NCBI RefSeq assembly: GCF_036173105.1 | Contig: NZ_CP108053.1 | Coordinates: 1,984,001-2,048,000, forward strand | Direction: 5' to 3' | DNA: 64,000 bases | Origin: Streptomyces sp. NBC_00287 | GTDB taxonomy: Bacteria; Actinomycetota; Actinomycetes; Streptomycetales; Streptomycetaceae | In this document: one piece after another, positions 32,868 through 41,398 of the stretch | How the letters are laid out: every line of letters begins with the position of its first letter | Numbering within the stretch: the first letter of the stretch is position 1 | Program-made: the position numbers and the translations under genes | The notes under the pieces: model-generated | The model's database searches: none | Seen by the model: the letters and a program-made list of their open reading frames with translations, nothing else | Told to the model about the DNA's origin: nothing

Positions 32868-33839
32868 ATGAACGCCGCGTCCACCCGCCGTACGGAACTG
32901 CTCGCCACCGCCGCCGCCACAGTCACCGTCGTGCTCTGGGCCTCCGCCTTCGTCTCCATCCGCAGCGCAGGCTCCGCCTACTCGCCGGGCGCGCTCGCGC
33001 TGGGGCGGCTGCTGGCCGGGGCGCTGGTGCTCGGGACCATCTGTGTCGTACGAAGAGAAGGGTGGCCGCCGCGGTCGACGTGGCGTGGGATCGGGATATC
33101 CGGGCTGCTGTGGTTCGGGTTCTACATGGTCGCCCTGAACTGGGGCGAGCAGCAGGTGGACGCCGGTACGGCGGCACTCGTGGTGAACATCGGGCCGATC
33201 CTCGTCGCGCTGCTGGGCGCTCGGCTGCTCGGTGACGCCATGCCGCCGCGGCTGCTGGCGGGTATGGCGGTGTCGTTCGCGGGTGCGGTGACCGTGGGGC
33301 TTTCGATGTCCAGCGGGGGCGGGTCCTCGCTGCTCGGTGTGGTGCTGTGCATGCTGGCGGCGGTGGGGTACGCCGGAGGCGTCGTCGCGCAGAAGCCGGC
33401 GCTGGCACGGGCGAGTGCGTTGCAGGTGACGACGTTCGGGTGTCTGGTGGGCGCGGTGGCGTGTCTGCCGTTCGCCGGGCAGCTGGTTGCGGAGGCGGCC
33501 GAGGCGCCGGTGTCGGCCACGCTCAACATGGTCTACCTCGGCGTCTTTCCGACCGCGCTCGCCTTTACGACGTGGGCGTACGCGTTGGCCCGTACGACCG
33601 CCAGCCGGATGGGCGCGACGACGTACGCCGTGCCCGCGCTGGTCGTGCTGATGTCGTGGCTGGCGCTGGGTGAGGTGCCGGGGGTGCTGACGCTGGCGGG
33701 CGGGGCGCTGTGTCTGGCGGGGGTGGCCGTCTCGCGGTCCCGTTCGTCGGCCGGGGCGGGTGGTGCCGGGGACAGTGCCCCCAGCACCGCGATCGGGCCC
33801 GAACCGGCCTCGTCCTCCAACGCCGGACGGGTCGACTAG
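32868..33839 (+). CDS. EamA-family (DMT) exporter
   Basis: This 323-residue membrane protein has ten predicted helices in two homologous halves, as in RhaT/EamA transporters: VVLWASAFVSIRSAG in helix 1, AALVVNIGPILVALLGA in the first half, and the matching GVVLCMLAAVGYAGGVVAQ in the second. It likely exports a metabolite or drug from the cytosol. The ATG at 32868 follows AGGAG at a 4-nt spacing. The ATG at 32865 lies only 1 nt away, so I use 32868. The linked ArsR protein may regulate it. It ends tail-to-tail with the alcohol dehydrogenase gene in CTAG. Confidence 0.88.
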   Translation: MNAASTRRTELLATAAATVTVVLWASAFVSIRSAGSAYSPGALALGRLLAGALVLGTICVVRREGWPPRSTWRGIGISGLLWFGFYMVALNWGEQQVDAGTAALVVNIGPILVALLGARLLGDAMPPRLLAGMAVSFAGAVTVGLSMSSGGGSSLLGVVLCMLAAVGYAGGVVAQKPALARASALQVTTFGCLVGAVACLPFAGQLVAEAAEAPVSATLNMVYLGVFPTALAFTTWAYALARTTASRMGATTYAVPALVVLMSWLALGEVPGVLTLAGGALCLAGVAVSRSRSSAGAGGAGDSAPSTAIGPEPASSSNAGRVD

Positions 33840-34918
33840 AACACCACCAGCGCCCGGCCACCCTTCCCCGCCAGCATGTTCTCGAAGGCCGCCGGAATCC
33901 CCTCAAGACCGATCCGTTCCGTCACCAGCATCCCCAGGTCCAGGCGGCCCTCGCGGACGTGTTCCGCCAGGATCGGGACGTCCCGGGACGGGTCCGTGTT
34001 GCCGTAGACGCAGCCGGAGAGCGTGCGGCCCCAGTGGAAGATCTCCAGGGCGTTGAAGGTGACCTCCTGGTCCTTGCCGCCGATGCCGACGACCGTCGTA
34101 CGGCCGCCGCGGCGGGTGGAGTCCCAGGCGGTGCGGATGGTGGACGCGCGGCCCACGCACTCGATCGCCACGTCCACGCCCTGCTTGCCGGTGAGGGCGC
34201 GGATCTCGCGGGCCGTGTTCTCCGAGGCGATCACGAACTCCGTGGCGCCGGCCGCGCGGGCCAGTTCCTCCTTCGCCGGGGACACGTCCACCGCGACGAT
34301 CTTCGAGGCTCCGGCGATACGGGCCGACTGGAGCGCGGCGAGGCCGACTCCGCCGACGCCGTACACGGCCACCGTCTCCCCGGAGCGCACGCGCGCCGAG
34401 TGGTGGACGGCGCCGTAGCCCGTGAGGACCGCGCAGCCCAGCAGGGCCGCCTCGGTGAGCCGGACGCCGTCGGGGGCGGGCAGGACGCAGGACGCCGAGA
34501 CCACCGTCTCCTCGGCGAACGCGGCGACGTTCAGGCCGGGATGCAGGTCGGTGCCGTCGGAGGCGCGGTGGGCGTAGACATCGGCGGCGCCGTTCAGGGC
34601 GTTGGCGCACAGCCAGACCTCGCCCAGCGTGCAGGCATGGCAACTTCCGCAGGACGGGGCCCAGTTGAGGACGACCCCGGCACCCGGGGCCACGTGCGTG
34701 ACGCCCTCGCCGACCGCGACCACCGTGCCCGCGCCCTCGTGGCCGAGGACGGCCGGGACCGGCACGCGCATCGTGCCGTTGGACAGGGACAGGTCGGAGT
34801 GGCAGACGCCCGCGGCGGCGAGCCGGACCCGGACCTGGCCGGGGCCCGGGTCCGGGAGGTCGATCTCGGCGATCTCCAGCGGAGCGCCCACGGCGGGCAG
34901 GACAGCGGCGCGAACCAT
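33836..34918 (-). CDS. Zinc-dependent alcohol dehydrogenase
   Basis: The 360-residue medium-chain dehydrogenase has catalytic-zinc ligands in GVCHSDLS and GHEGAGTV, the structural-zinc cysteines in CGSCHACTLGEVWLC, and the NAD(P) motif VAVYGVGGVGLAALQ (about residues 190-204). It is like Streptomyces adhB/NDMA-type dehydrogenases and should interconvert alcohols and aldehydes. Start ATG 34918 has GAGGAG. It lies 14 bp after the aldehyde dehydrogenase gene, so the operon converts alcohol to aldehyde to acid, or works in the reverse order. Confidence 0.94.
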   Translation of the reverse strand: MVRAAVLPAVGAPLEIAEIDLPDPGPGQVRVRLAAAGVCHSDLSLSNGTMRVPVPAVLGHEGAGTVVAVGEGVTHVAPGAGVVLNWAPSCGSCHACTLGEVWLCANALNGAADVYAHRASDGTDLHPGLNVAAFAEETVVSASCVLPAPDGVRLTEAALLGCAVLTGYGAVHHSARVRSGETVAVYGVGGVGLAALQSARIAGASKIVAVDVSPAKEELARAAGATEFVIASENTAREIRALTGKQGVDVAIECVGRASTIRTAWDSTRRGGRTTVVGIGGKDQEVTFNALEIFHWGRTLSGCVYGNTDPSRDVPILAEHVREGRLDLGMLVTERIGLEGIPAAFENMLAGKGGRALVVF

Positions 34919-34932
34919 GGGTGTGAACTCCT

Positions 34933-36318
34933 CTAGAACTGGAGGGACTTGGTCTGGACATACTCGGCGAGGCCATGCGTGCCGAGCTCCCGGCCGACGC
35001 CGGACTGCTTGTAACCGCCGAAGGGGGCAAGGGGGTTGAAGCGACCGCCGTTGATGTCGACCTGGCCGGTCTCCATCCGGCGCGCGAAGGCGACGGCCTC
35101 CGACTGCTCGCCCCACACCGCCCCCGCAAGGCCGTAGACCGTGCCGTTGGCGATGCGCAGGGCGTCGTCCTCGTCCTCGTACCGGAGGATCGACAGGACC
35201 GGGCCGAAGATCTCCTCCTGCGCGATGGTCATCTCGGGGGTGACGTCGGCGAAGACCGTCGGGCTGACGAAGTAGCCCTGTTCGCGCGGGGATTCGGTGC
35301 CGCCCGCGACCAGGCGGGCGCCCTCGGCGACGCCCTGGTCGATATAGCCGCGCACCCGCTCCCGCTGCCGTGCGTTCACCACCGGGCCGATGCGCTCGCC
35401 GTACTTCGCGGCGGCCGCGGTGGCGAGGGCGACGGCTTCGTCGTACTGCGAGGTGTGCACGAGCATCCGGGTCCAGGCGCTGCATGTCTGGCCGGAGTTG
35501 GACATGACGTTCGCGACGCCGACGTTCACCGCCTTGGCGAGGTCGGCGCTCGGCAGGATGACGTTGGCGGACTTGCCGCCGAGTTCGAGGGCGACCTTTT
35601 TGATCGCGGCGGCGGCCGTCGCGGCGATCTGCCTGCCTACGGCCGTGGAGCCGGTGAAGGAGACCAGGTCCACGCCCGGATGCTCGACGAGGGCCTGGCC
35701 CGCGACCGGACCGAGACCGGTGACCAGGTTGAAGACGCCCGCGGGGAGGCCGGCCTCATGGGCCGCCTCGGCGAAGAGCTGGGCGGTGAGGGGGGTGTCC
35801 TCGGCGGGCTTGAGGACGACGGTGCAGCCTGCGGCGAGGGCGGGGCCGACCTTGGCGACGATCTGGTGGAGCGGGTAGTTCCAGGGGGTGATCGCGCCGA
35901 CCACGCCGATGGGCTCGTGGAACACGGTGGAGTTGCCGACCTTCTCTTCGAAGGCGTACGTGGCGGCCAGCTCGGCGTACGAGGTCGCTACCGCGATCGG
36001 TACGGAGGCGTGGACTGCCTGGGAGAAGGCGAGGGGGGAGCCGAGTTCTGCGGTTACTGTCTCGGCGATCTCGTCCTTGCGGGTGGTGAGGATGTCTCGG
36101 AGGGCGGTGAGGCGTTCTGCGCGTTCGGCGGGTGGGGTTGCGGACCAGTCCGCGAGTGCGGTGCGTGCGGCGCGTACGGCGGTGTCTACGTCCTCTGCGT
36201 TTCCCGCGGGGACCTGGCCGATGAGCTGCTCGTCGGCCGGGTTCACGACGTCGATCGTGTCCCGGCCGACTGCGGGGTGCCAGGCTCCGTCGATGTAGAA
36301 GCCGTCGTGTGCCTTCAT
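34933..36318 (-). CDS. Aldehyde dehydrogenase family protein
   Basis: This 461-residue NAD(P)-dependent dehydrogenase has the cofactor-binding GAITPWNYPLHQI and SFTGSTAVGRQIA segments, the catalytic glutamate in LELGGKSANVIL and the catalytic cysteine in NSGQTCSAWTRM, then EIFGPVLSILRYEDED. It oxidises aldehydes to acids. The start is ATG 36318. Upstream, the palindrome at 36354-36372 matches the site of the TetR gene at 31274, so this operon probably belongs to that regulon. Confidence 0.95.
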   Translation of the reverse strand: MKAHDGFYIDGAWHPAVGRDTIDVVNPADEQLIGQVPAGNAEDVDTAVRAARTALADWSATPPAERAERLTALRDILTTRKDEIAETVTAELGSPLAFSQAVHASVPIAVATSYAELAATYAFEEKVGNSTVFHEPIGVVGAITPWNYPLHQIVAKVGPALAAGCTVVLKPAEDTPLTAQLFAEAAHEAGLPAGVFNLVTGLGPVAGQALVEHPGVDLVSFTGSTAVGRQIAATAAAAIKKVALELGGKSANVILPSADLAKAVNVGVANVMSNSGQTCSAWTRMLVHTSQYDEAVALATAAAAKYGERIGPVVNARQRERVRGYIDQGVAEGARLVAGGTESPREQGYFVSPTVFADVTPEMTIAQEEIFGPVLSILRYEDEDDALRIANGTVYGLAGAVWGEQSEAVAFARRMETGQVDINGGRFNPLAPFGGYKQSGVGRELGTHGLAEYVQTKSLQF

Positions 36319-36353
36319 CGGGTTCCTTCCGGGGTGCTTGCGGACCGCCCCTT

Positions 36354-36372
36354 AAACTAGCGCCGTTAGTTT
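36354..36372. promoter_or_regulatory. TetR operator upstream of ALDH/ADH operon
   Basis: AAACTAGCGCCGTTAGTTT is a 19-bp near-palindrome 35 bp upstream of the aldehyde dehydrogenase start codon. It matches the site at 31228-31246 at 15 of 19 positions, with symmetric arms. This links the operon to the TetR protein encoded at 31274. Confidence 0.65.
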
Positions 36373-36424
36373 TTTGGCACCAGGTACCGCCCGCATGGCA
36401 CAGGTCACCCTGCCCGGAAGGGGC

Positions 36425-36892
36425 TCAGAAGTCGACCCTGGCCCGGTCGTCCACCCTCCCCACCGACTCCTGGGCGAACTCCTTCTCGTAGGCCCGGCGG
36501 ATCTCCTCGATCTTCTGGTCGCTCGTCTTCGCCGCCGCGACCGGGTACAGCAGGATCAACTCGTACGACCGTTCCTTCTCGATCGTGCCGCTCGCGTCCC
36601 GCCACTGGCCGCGGCCGGTCTGGACGGTGAGGCCGTCGGGGAAGTCCGGGGTGACCTCCTCGTCGATGAAGTTCATGAACTGTTCGTCGGTGACAGCCGG
36701 TCCGCCGTCGGGGCGTTCGGTGCCGAAGAAGAGCTGGGTCTCGACATAGGGCTCGCCGCGCTGCGGGACGGTGGCGGCCTCGCCGTCGTCGAGGGTGGCG
36801 TATGCGGTGGGGGCGGCCACGGCGAGCAGGAGGCCTGCGGTCACCAGGACGGCGCGGCTGCGGGTCAGGCTCGGTGTCATGAGGTGGTTCAT
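36425..36892 (-). CDS. Secreted DUF3574 protein
   Basis: The 155-residue exported protein has a signal peptide (VLVTAGLLLAVAAPTAYA) and a single small domain: GEPYVETQLFFGTERPDGG, EEVTPDFPDGLTVQTGRG and SYELILLYP are DUF3574 features. The function is unknown. The chosen start ATG 36892 has AAGGGATGGGG upstream, and the ATG at 36880 is an alternative. It is 19 bp after the ABC ATPase gene and may be cotranscribed. Confidence 0.85.
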   Translation of the reverse strand: MNHLMTPSLTRSRAVLVTAGLLLAVAAPTAYATLDDGEAATVPQRGEPYVETQLFFGTERPDGGPAVTDEQFMNFIDEEVTPDFPDGLTVQTGRGQWRDASGTIEKERSYELILLYPVAAAKTSDQKIEEIRRAYEKEFAQESVGRVDDRARVDF

Positions 36893-36911
36893 GCCCCATC
36901 CCTTACGGGGC

Positions 36912-38249
36912 CTATTCCTCCAGATCGGGCAGCCGCGCCGGGGCCGGGCAGATCCGTTCGCCGTGCTGGTCGAAGACGAACAGATGGGCGATGTCGACGA
37001 GCAGCGGCACCTGCATCCCGTGCCGGAGGTCGATGTCGGGGGTGGTCCGGACGATGAGGTCGCCGGGGAGCCGCCCCTCGGGCGGGCCGGGGTCGGTGTC
37101 CGGGGCGGGGTGGTCCTCCAGCACCACCACGGGCCCCGCCCGCAGCGCGCCCGCCCGCTCCCGGAGCCGGTCCAGGACCGTGCCGCCCTCCCGCCTGCGC
37201 CGCCGCACCCGGCGCAGCGGGCGCGGGGCCTCCAGTTCGGGTACGACGGCCGGGCGGGAGCCGGTGTTGAAGTGGACGAGCACCTCGTGACCCTGGAACT
37301 CGAGGTGCTCCACCAGACCGGTGATCAGCACCTCCCCGGGCCGGGCGGCGGCCGGCTTGGCGATCCGTACGGACTCCGAACGCAGGCCCACGATGACCTC
37401 GCGCCCCTGCTGGACCCGGAGCAACTGGTGGTCCTGGGAGAGGGGTTCGGGCAGCCGCAGATACTGCTTGCCGAGGCTGATGGTCATCGCTCCGTCGAGC
37501 GGGGCGCGGACGAGGCCGCGCAGCAGGTTGATGCGCGGGGTGCCGATGAAGGCGGCTACGAAGACATTGCGGGGCAGGGCGTAGACCTCGCGCGGGGTGC
37601 CGATCTGCTGGAGGACGCCGCCGCGCAGGACGGCGACCCGGTCGCCGAGCGACATCGCCTCGGCCTGGTCATGGGTGACGTAGACCGTGGTGACGCCCAA
37701 CTCGCGGGTGAGCTTGGTGATTTCGGCGCGCAGGTGGTTGCGGAGCTTGGCGTCGAGGTTGGACAGGGGCTCGTCCATCAGGAAGGCGGAGGGATGGCGG
37801 GCGATGGCCCGGCCCATGGCGACGCGCTGGCGTTCGCCGCCGGAGAGCTGGGCGGGCAGCCGGTCGAGGAGGTCCTCGATGCCGAGCATGCGGGCGGTGG
37901 CGTCCACGCGGGGGCGGGGGTCCTCGCCGGGTGTCTCGATGCGCAGCGGGAAGCCGATGTTGTCGCGGCTGGTCATGCTCGGGTAGAGGGCGAAGTTCTG
38001 GAAGACCATCGCCATGTCCCGGCCGGACGGCGGCAGATCGTTGGCCCATTCGCCGTCGAGCCGCAGCTCGCCCTCGTCGATCTCCTCGAGTCCGGCGATC
38101 ATTCTCAGCACCGTCGACTTGCCGCAGCCCGAGGGGCCGAGCAGGACGAGGAATTCGCCGGGCTCGATGTCCAACGTGAGCCGGTCCACCACGCGAACGC
38201 CCTTGGCGTAGCTCTTGCTCACGTCATGCAGAGAGATGGCGCGTGTCAT
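36912..38249 (-). CDS. Sugar-type ABC transporter ATPase (MsiK/UgpC-like)
   Basis: The 445-residue cytosolic ATPase has Walker A GPSGCGKST (about residues 39-47), a Q-loop in MVFQNFALYP, the signature LSGGERQRVAMGRA, Walker B FLMDEPLSNLDA and the switch VTHDQAEA, followed by TOBE/MOP-type C-terminal segments. This is the MsiK/MalK class, which in Streptomyces can energise several sugar importers. Its C-terminus is longer than usual and arginine-rich (RRVRRRRREGG). No permease genes are adjacent, so it may serve distant importers. The start ATG 38249 lies in a region with no strong operator. Confidence 0.9.
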   Translation of the reverse strand: MTRAISLHDVSKSYAKGVRVVDRLTLDIEPGEFLVLLGPSGCGKSTVLRMIAGLEEIDEGELRLDGEWANDLPPSGRDMAMVFQNFALYPSMTSRDNIGFPLRIETPGEDPRPRVDATARMLGIEDLLDRLPAQLSGGERQRVAMGRAIARHPSAFLMDEPLSNLDAKLRNHLRAEITKLTRELGVTTVYVTHDQAEAMSLGDRVAVLRGGVLQQIGTPREVYALPRNVFVAAFIGTPRINLLRGLVRAPLDGAMTISLGKQYLRLPEPLSQDHQLLRVQQGREVIVGLRSESVRIAKPAAARPGEVLITGLVEHLEFQGHEVLVHFNTGSRPAVVPELEAPRPLRRVRRRRREGGTVLDRLRERAGALRAGPVVVLEDHPAPDTDPGPPEGRLPGDLIVRTTPDIDLRHGMQVPLLVDIAHLFVFDQHGERICPAPARLPDLEE

Positions 38250-38424
38250 GAGGGGTGCCCCCGGGGGCTACGTCGGCGGCCCTGGTGCTCCGCGGCTTGA
38301 TACCCCGTCCGGGTCGTACGGGGCCTGTGGGTCACGGAAGTTAACGGAATGTGTGCGGCCGGGGGAAGGGAATGGGCGGGATCCGGGGCTGGCGTCCAGC
38401 AGGTGAGAAAGCGGACGGCCGAAT

Positions 38425-39297
38425 TCAGCGCCGAGCGGGGGCGGTCGGGGCCTCACGGATCTTCACGAGATGGGCGAAGACCACGACATTGCCCGAATAG
38501 CCGGTCCTACGGTCGTAGTCACCGCCGCAGGTGATCAGCCGCAGTTCGGGGCGGCCCCGGGCGCCGTACACCTCGTCGTTGGGGAAGCGGTCCTTCTCGT
38601 ACGACTTGACCGCGTCGACGGCGTATACCGCGGTCCGCCCGTCGGCGCGCCGGATCTCGACCAGCCGCCCGCGCCGCAGTTCCGTGAGCCCGGCGAAGAC
38701 GGCGGGGCCGGAGTCTGTGTCGAGATGCCCCACGGCCACGGCGGTTCCCTGCTCCCCGGGCGACGGCCCGTCGGCGTACCAGCCGACCAGGTTCGGATCG
38801 TCGTCGGGGGGTGCGGGCAGCCGACGTTCGCGGTCGAGGCGGAGGTCCATGACCGGGGCGTCGAGGTCGAGGTAGCCGATGGAGAGACGGGTGGCACGGG
38901 AGCGCGGGAGGGGGGCGGTGGGCCTTCTGGTGGGTTTGGGGGGCGCGGCCTTTCCCGTGCGTTCGGAGCCGGGCCGCGCACTGGGCCTCCGGGTGCCGTT
39001 GGGGGTGGCCTTCGGCGGCGGTCGCTTCGGCGTGGCCCTCGGCCGGTCGACGGTCACGGGAAGTACCGGCCGGCCCCTGAGCCCGTGCGGATCCGTCCCA
39101 CGGGGACCACCGGACGTCGCCCCGGCGGCCGCCGGGGCGTCCGGCAGGGCGGCCTCGACCACCCCGCCGGACTCCTCGTCCTGGCCCCACCAGAGACTGC
39201 CGCTCACCAGTGCCACGATCGCCAGCACGGTCCTGGTCAGCCGATAAGCTCGCGTCCGATACCACGGCCTGCGCCGACGCCGACCTGTCGAAGCCAA
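38425..39297 (-). CDS. Class F-like sortase, TTG start
   Basis: This 290-residue membrane-anchored cysteine transpeptidase has an N-terminal hydrophobic segment (VLAIVALVSGSLWWG), a long proline/arginine-rich linker and the sortase barrel. The catalytic residues appear as His191 (AVGHLDTDS), Cys257 (LRLITCGGD) and Arg264 (YDRRTGYSGN). Sortases cut LPXTG-like sorting signals and link proteins to peptidoglycan. I chose TTG 39297 because GGAG lies 8 nt upstream and no ATG or GTG fits the frame. The neighbouring secreted gene could be its substrate, although no LPXTG is visible there. Confidence 0.82.
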   Translation of the reverse strand: MASTGRRRRRPWYRTRAYRLTRTVLAIVALVSGSLWWGQDEESGGVVEAALPDAPAAAGATSGGPRGTDPHGLRGRPVLPVTVDRPRATPKRPPPKATPNGTRRPSARPGSERTGKAAPPKPTRRPTAPLPRSRATRLSIGYLDLDAPVMDLRLDRERRLPAPPDDDPNLVGWYADGPSPGEQGTAVAVGHLDTDSGPAVFAGLTELRRGRLVEIRRADGRTAVYAVDAVKSYEKDRFPNDEVYGARGRPELRLITCGGDYDRRTGYSGNVVVFAHLVKIREAPTAPARR

Positions 39298-39316
39298 CTG
39301 CGGTTCTCCAACTCCC

Positions 39317-39384
39317 TCAGGGGCGCAGGGCTGAGTCGATATGCGGCTCCGCCGCGGGGCGCGACCAGCCACAGCGTCGCCGCA
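39317..39384 (-). repeat. Dispersed intergenic repeat copy, inverted orientation
   Basis: Blocks GAGTCGATATGCGGCTCCGC and GCGCGACCAGCCACAG form the reverse of the copies at 25902 and 31917. It lies between the sortase start and the secreted-protein gene and contains no gene. Confidence 0.65.
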
Positions 39385-39423
39385 GACGACCGACCACCCT
39401 GCTCGGCTCTGCAATAGGACCGC

Positions 39424-40032
39424 TTACACGCCATGCGGCCGCCGACGAACCCGGAACCACACCACCCCGGTCACGGCCGCGAGGCCCACCGCGGCGGCGC
39501 CGGCGACCGGGGCGAAGGCGTCATCGCGCGCGAGACCGCCACCACCGGCGGGCGGACCGCCGTTGGGTCCGGGCGGCGCCGTGGGCTTGGACACGGGGCA
39601 GTCGACCTTGAACGTCTTGTGCTTGCCCGCGCCGTGACCGAGGTTGGTACGCCAGGTGAGCCTGTACTGCCCGTCGGGCAGGCCGAGCGGGAGGGTGTGC
39701 GCCGTGCCGTCCGACTCGATGGTGACGGTGTTGTCGGGGTAGCTGGAGTTGGGCAGTTGGGGGCCGCCCGCGACCGGCGGATGGGTCTTGATGGTCCAGG
39801 TGACCCTCTCGCCGCGGTCGAAGTTGAAGGCGGCGAGGTAGAAGTCGCAGACCTTGGGCTCGTTGCTCTGGTCGTCGAAGGGCGTCCCCACCGCGTGGAT
39901 CTTGACGTCCCCGTTGTCACCGGACGGCTGGGCGAGGGCGGCGGGCGCCCCGGCGGCCGTACCGGCGAGAGTCAGGGCCGCGAGGGCGGCGGTGCGCGCT
40001 CCGGCGCGGCGTGGCAGAGACGTGGTGGGCAT
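39424..40032 (-). CDS. Secreted, C-terminally anchored protein next to sortase
   Basis: The 202-residue protein has a signal peptide (TAALAALTLAGTAAGAPAALA). A beta-rich domain follows (about residues 40-150), with AAFNFDRGERVTWTIK and GQYRLTWRTNLGHG segments that resemble SipW-like or Ig-type folds. A Gly/Pro-rich stalk comes next, then a hydrophobic helix and the tail FRVRRRPHGV. This architecture resembles a sortase substrate, but there is no LPXTG before the helix, so the link to the next sortase gene is inference. Start ATG 40032 follows a GGAGG site. The function is unknown. Confidence 0.8.
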   Translation of the reverse strand: MPTTSLPRRAGARTAALAALTLAGTAAGAPAALAQPSGDNGDVKIHAVGTPFDDQSNEPKVCDFYLAAFNFDRGERVTWTIKTHPPVAGGPQLPNSSYPDNTVTIESDGTAHTLPLGLPDGQYRLTWRTNLGHGAGKHKTFKVDCPVSKPTAPPGPNGGPPAGGGGLARDDAFAPVAGAAAVGLAAVTGVVWFRVRRRPHGV

Positions 40033-40132
40033 GCGAGGCCTCCGAGTCAGATGATTGTCGTACAAATCGCACTGCATCTGACTCTTTGTCACATGTCCGT
40101 GGTGAAGCCCCGAAGCCGCGCCCTACGACCCG

Positions 40133-41374
40133 TCAGTCGTCGCTCTTACGGCTCACAGCGGCGCGGGACCGACGGGGTGCTGTGGCCTCGCGGTCGTCGC
40201 CCTTCGCCGGGCCCGGCGACCGCACGGCGACGCCCGCGGATGCCAGCAGCAGCGCCCCGAGCATCACGAACGGCGCCGCCACTCCCGCGACGCCCGCGAC
40301 CAGTCCTGCCGTGGCGGGTGCGGCGACCTGGCCCAGGCGGTTGCCGGTCAGCCGCAGGGCGAGGGCGGTGGAACGGGCGCCGTCGGGAGCGCCCTGGACG
40401 ACCGTCGTCATGGACAGCGGCTGGCCGACACCGAGGCAGAAGCCCAGCGCGGCAAGGATCAGGGCCAGCCCCCACACCGGCACCGGCAGCGCGACACCGG
40501 CACACAGCAGTGCCGCCAGCAGACAGGTGACCGTCAGCAGGGCGGAGCGGCTGAGCAGTCGCAGCAGCGGGGTCAGCACCAGGCGGCAGGCGATGGTGGC
40601 CGCCGCGCGCAGGCTGAGCAGCAGGCCGATCACCGAGGGCGCGATACCCCGGTGCTCACCGACCACCGGCAGATACGCGGTGAGGACGTCGGTGGCGGAC
40701 AGCACGGAGAGGCTGATCAGGATGCCCGCGGGTACGCCCCGGGTGCGCAGGATGCGGTGGACGGGGACGCGGTCGCCCTGTCCGGTACGGGACTTGGGCG
40801 TCGTACGACGATCCTCAATGCGCCACAGCGAACTGAGCGCGACCGCCGCACCCGCCCCCGCGACCAGCAGGGCGAGCGCGCTGGTGCCCGCCATGTCGTG
40901 GCCGCCGATCAACGCGCCCGCCGCGATGGGGCCGATGAGCTGGCCGAGCGAGGCGCCGATGGTGAAGTGGCCGAAGTTGCGGTCCTGTTCGTGCGGGGCG
41001 GACTGGCGGGCGACCAGCGACTGGGCGCCGATGACGAAGGAGAGATGGCCGAGGCCCATCACGCCGCTCCACAGGGCCATCGCCCCCAGGGAGTTCGCAA
41101 GTCCGCTCAGCGCGCAGCCGCCGGAGATCAGGACCACGCCGACCGGCAGCAGGGGCGCGCAGCGGCCGTGGTCGGTACGGCGGCCGAGGGGCACGGCGGC
41201 GAACAGCGGGAGCAGCGCGTACACCCCGGCGATGACGCCGATCGCCCGTTCGTCGGCGCCCAGCGCGAGGGCCCGGTAGGAGACGGCGGGCCGGGCCATC
41301 GACACCGCCCCCTGCGCGAAGCTGAAGGCGATGACGAGGCGGAGCAGCCAGCCGCGGTTCCCACCGGGCGCCAT
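40133..41374 (-). CDS. Major facilitator superfamily transporter
   Basis: This 413-residue protein has 12 hydrophobic helices and MFS features: LFAAVPLGRRTDHGR resembles the loop 2-3 motif (GxxxDRxGRR type, with differences), and SVLSATDVLTAYL and FCLGVGQPLSM follow in the second half. It probably exports or imports a small molecule. Start ATG 41374 has AGGAGG. It is 24 bp after the CitMHS gene on the same strand, so the two may be a transport operon. The substrate is unknown. Confidence 0.88.
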   Translation of the reverse strand: MAPGGNRGWLLRLVIAFSFAQGAVSMARPAVSYRALALGADERAIGVIAGVYALLPLFAAVPLGRRTDHGRCAPLLPVGVVLISGGCALSGLANSLGAMALWSGVMGLGHLSFVIGAQSLVARQSAPHEQDRNFGHFTIGASLGQLIGPIAAGALIGGHDMAGTSALALLVAGAGAAVALSSLWRIEDRRTTPKSRTGQGDRVPVHRILRTRGVPAGILISLSVLSATDVLTAYLPVVGEHRGIAPSVIGLLLSLRAAATIACRLVLTPLLRLLSRSALLTVTCLLAALLCAGVALPVPVWGLALILAALGFCLGVGQPLSMTTVVQGAPDGARSTALALRLTGNRLGQVAAPATAGLVAGVAGVAAPFVMLGALLLASAGVAVRSPGPAKGDDREATAPRRSRAAVSRKSDD

Positions 41375-41398
41375 GGTTCAAGTCCTCCTGGTTGTCGG

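Noticed and set aside
33836..35485. A longer reading of the alcohol dehydrogenase gene reaching into the aldehyde dehydrogenase
   Set aside because: The added residues are arginine-rich and lack family similarity; ATG 34918 has GAGGAG and gives a normal-length enzyme.
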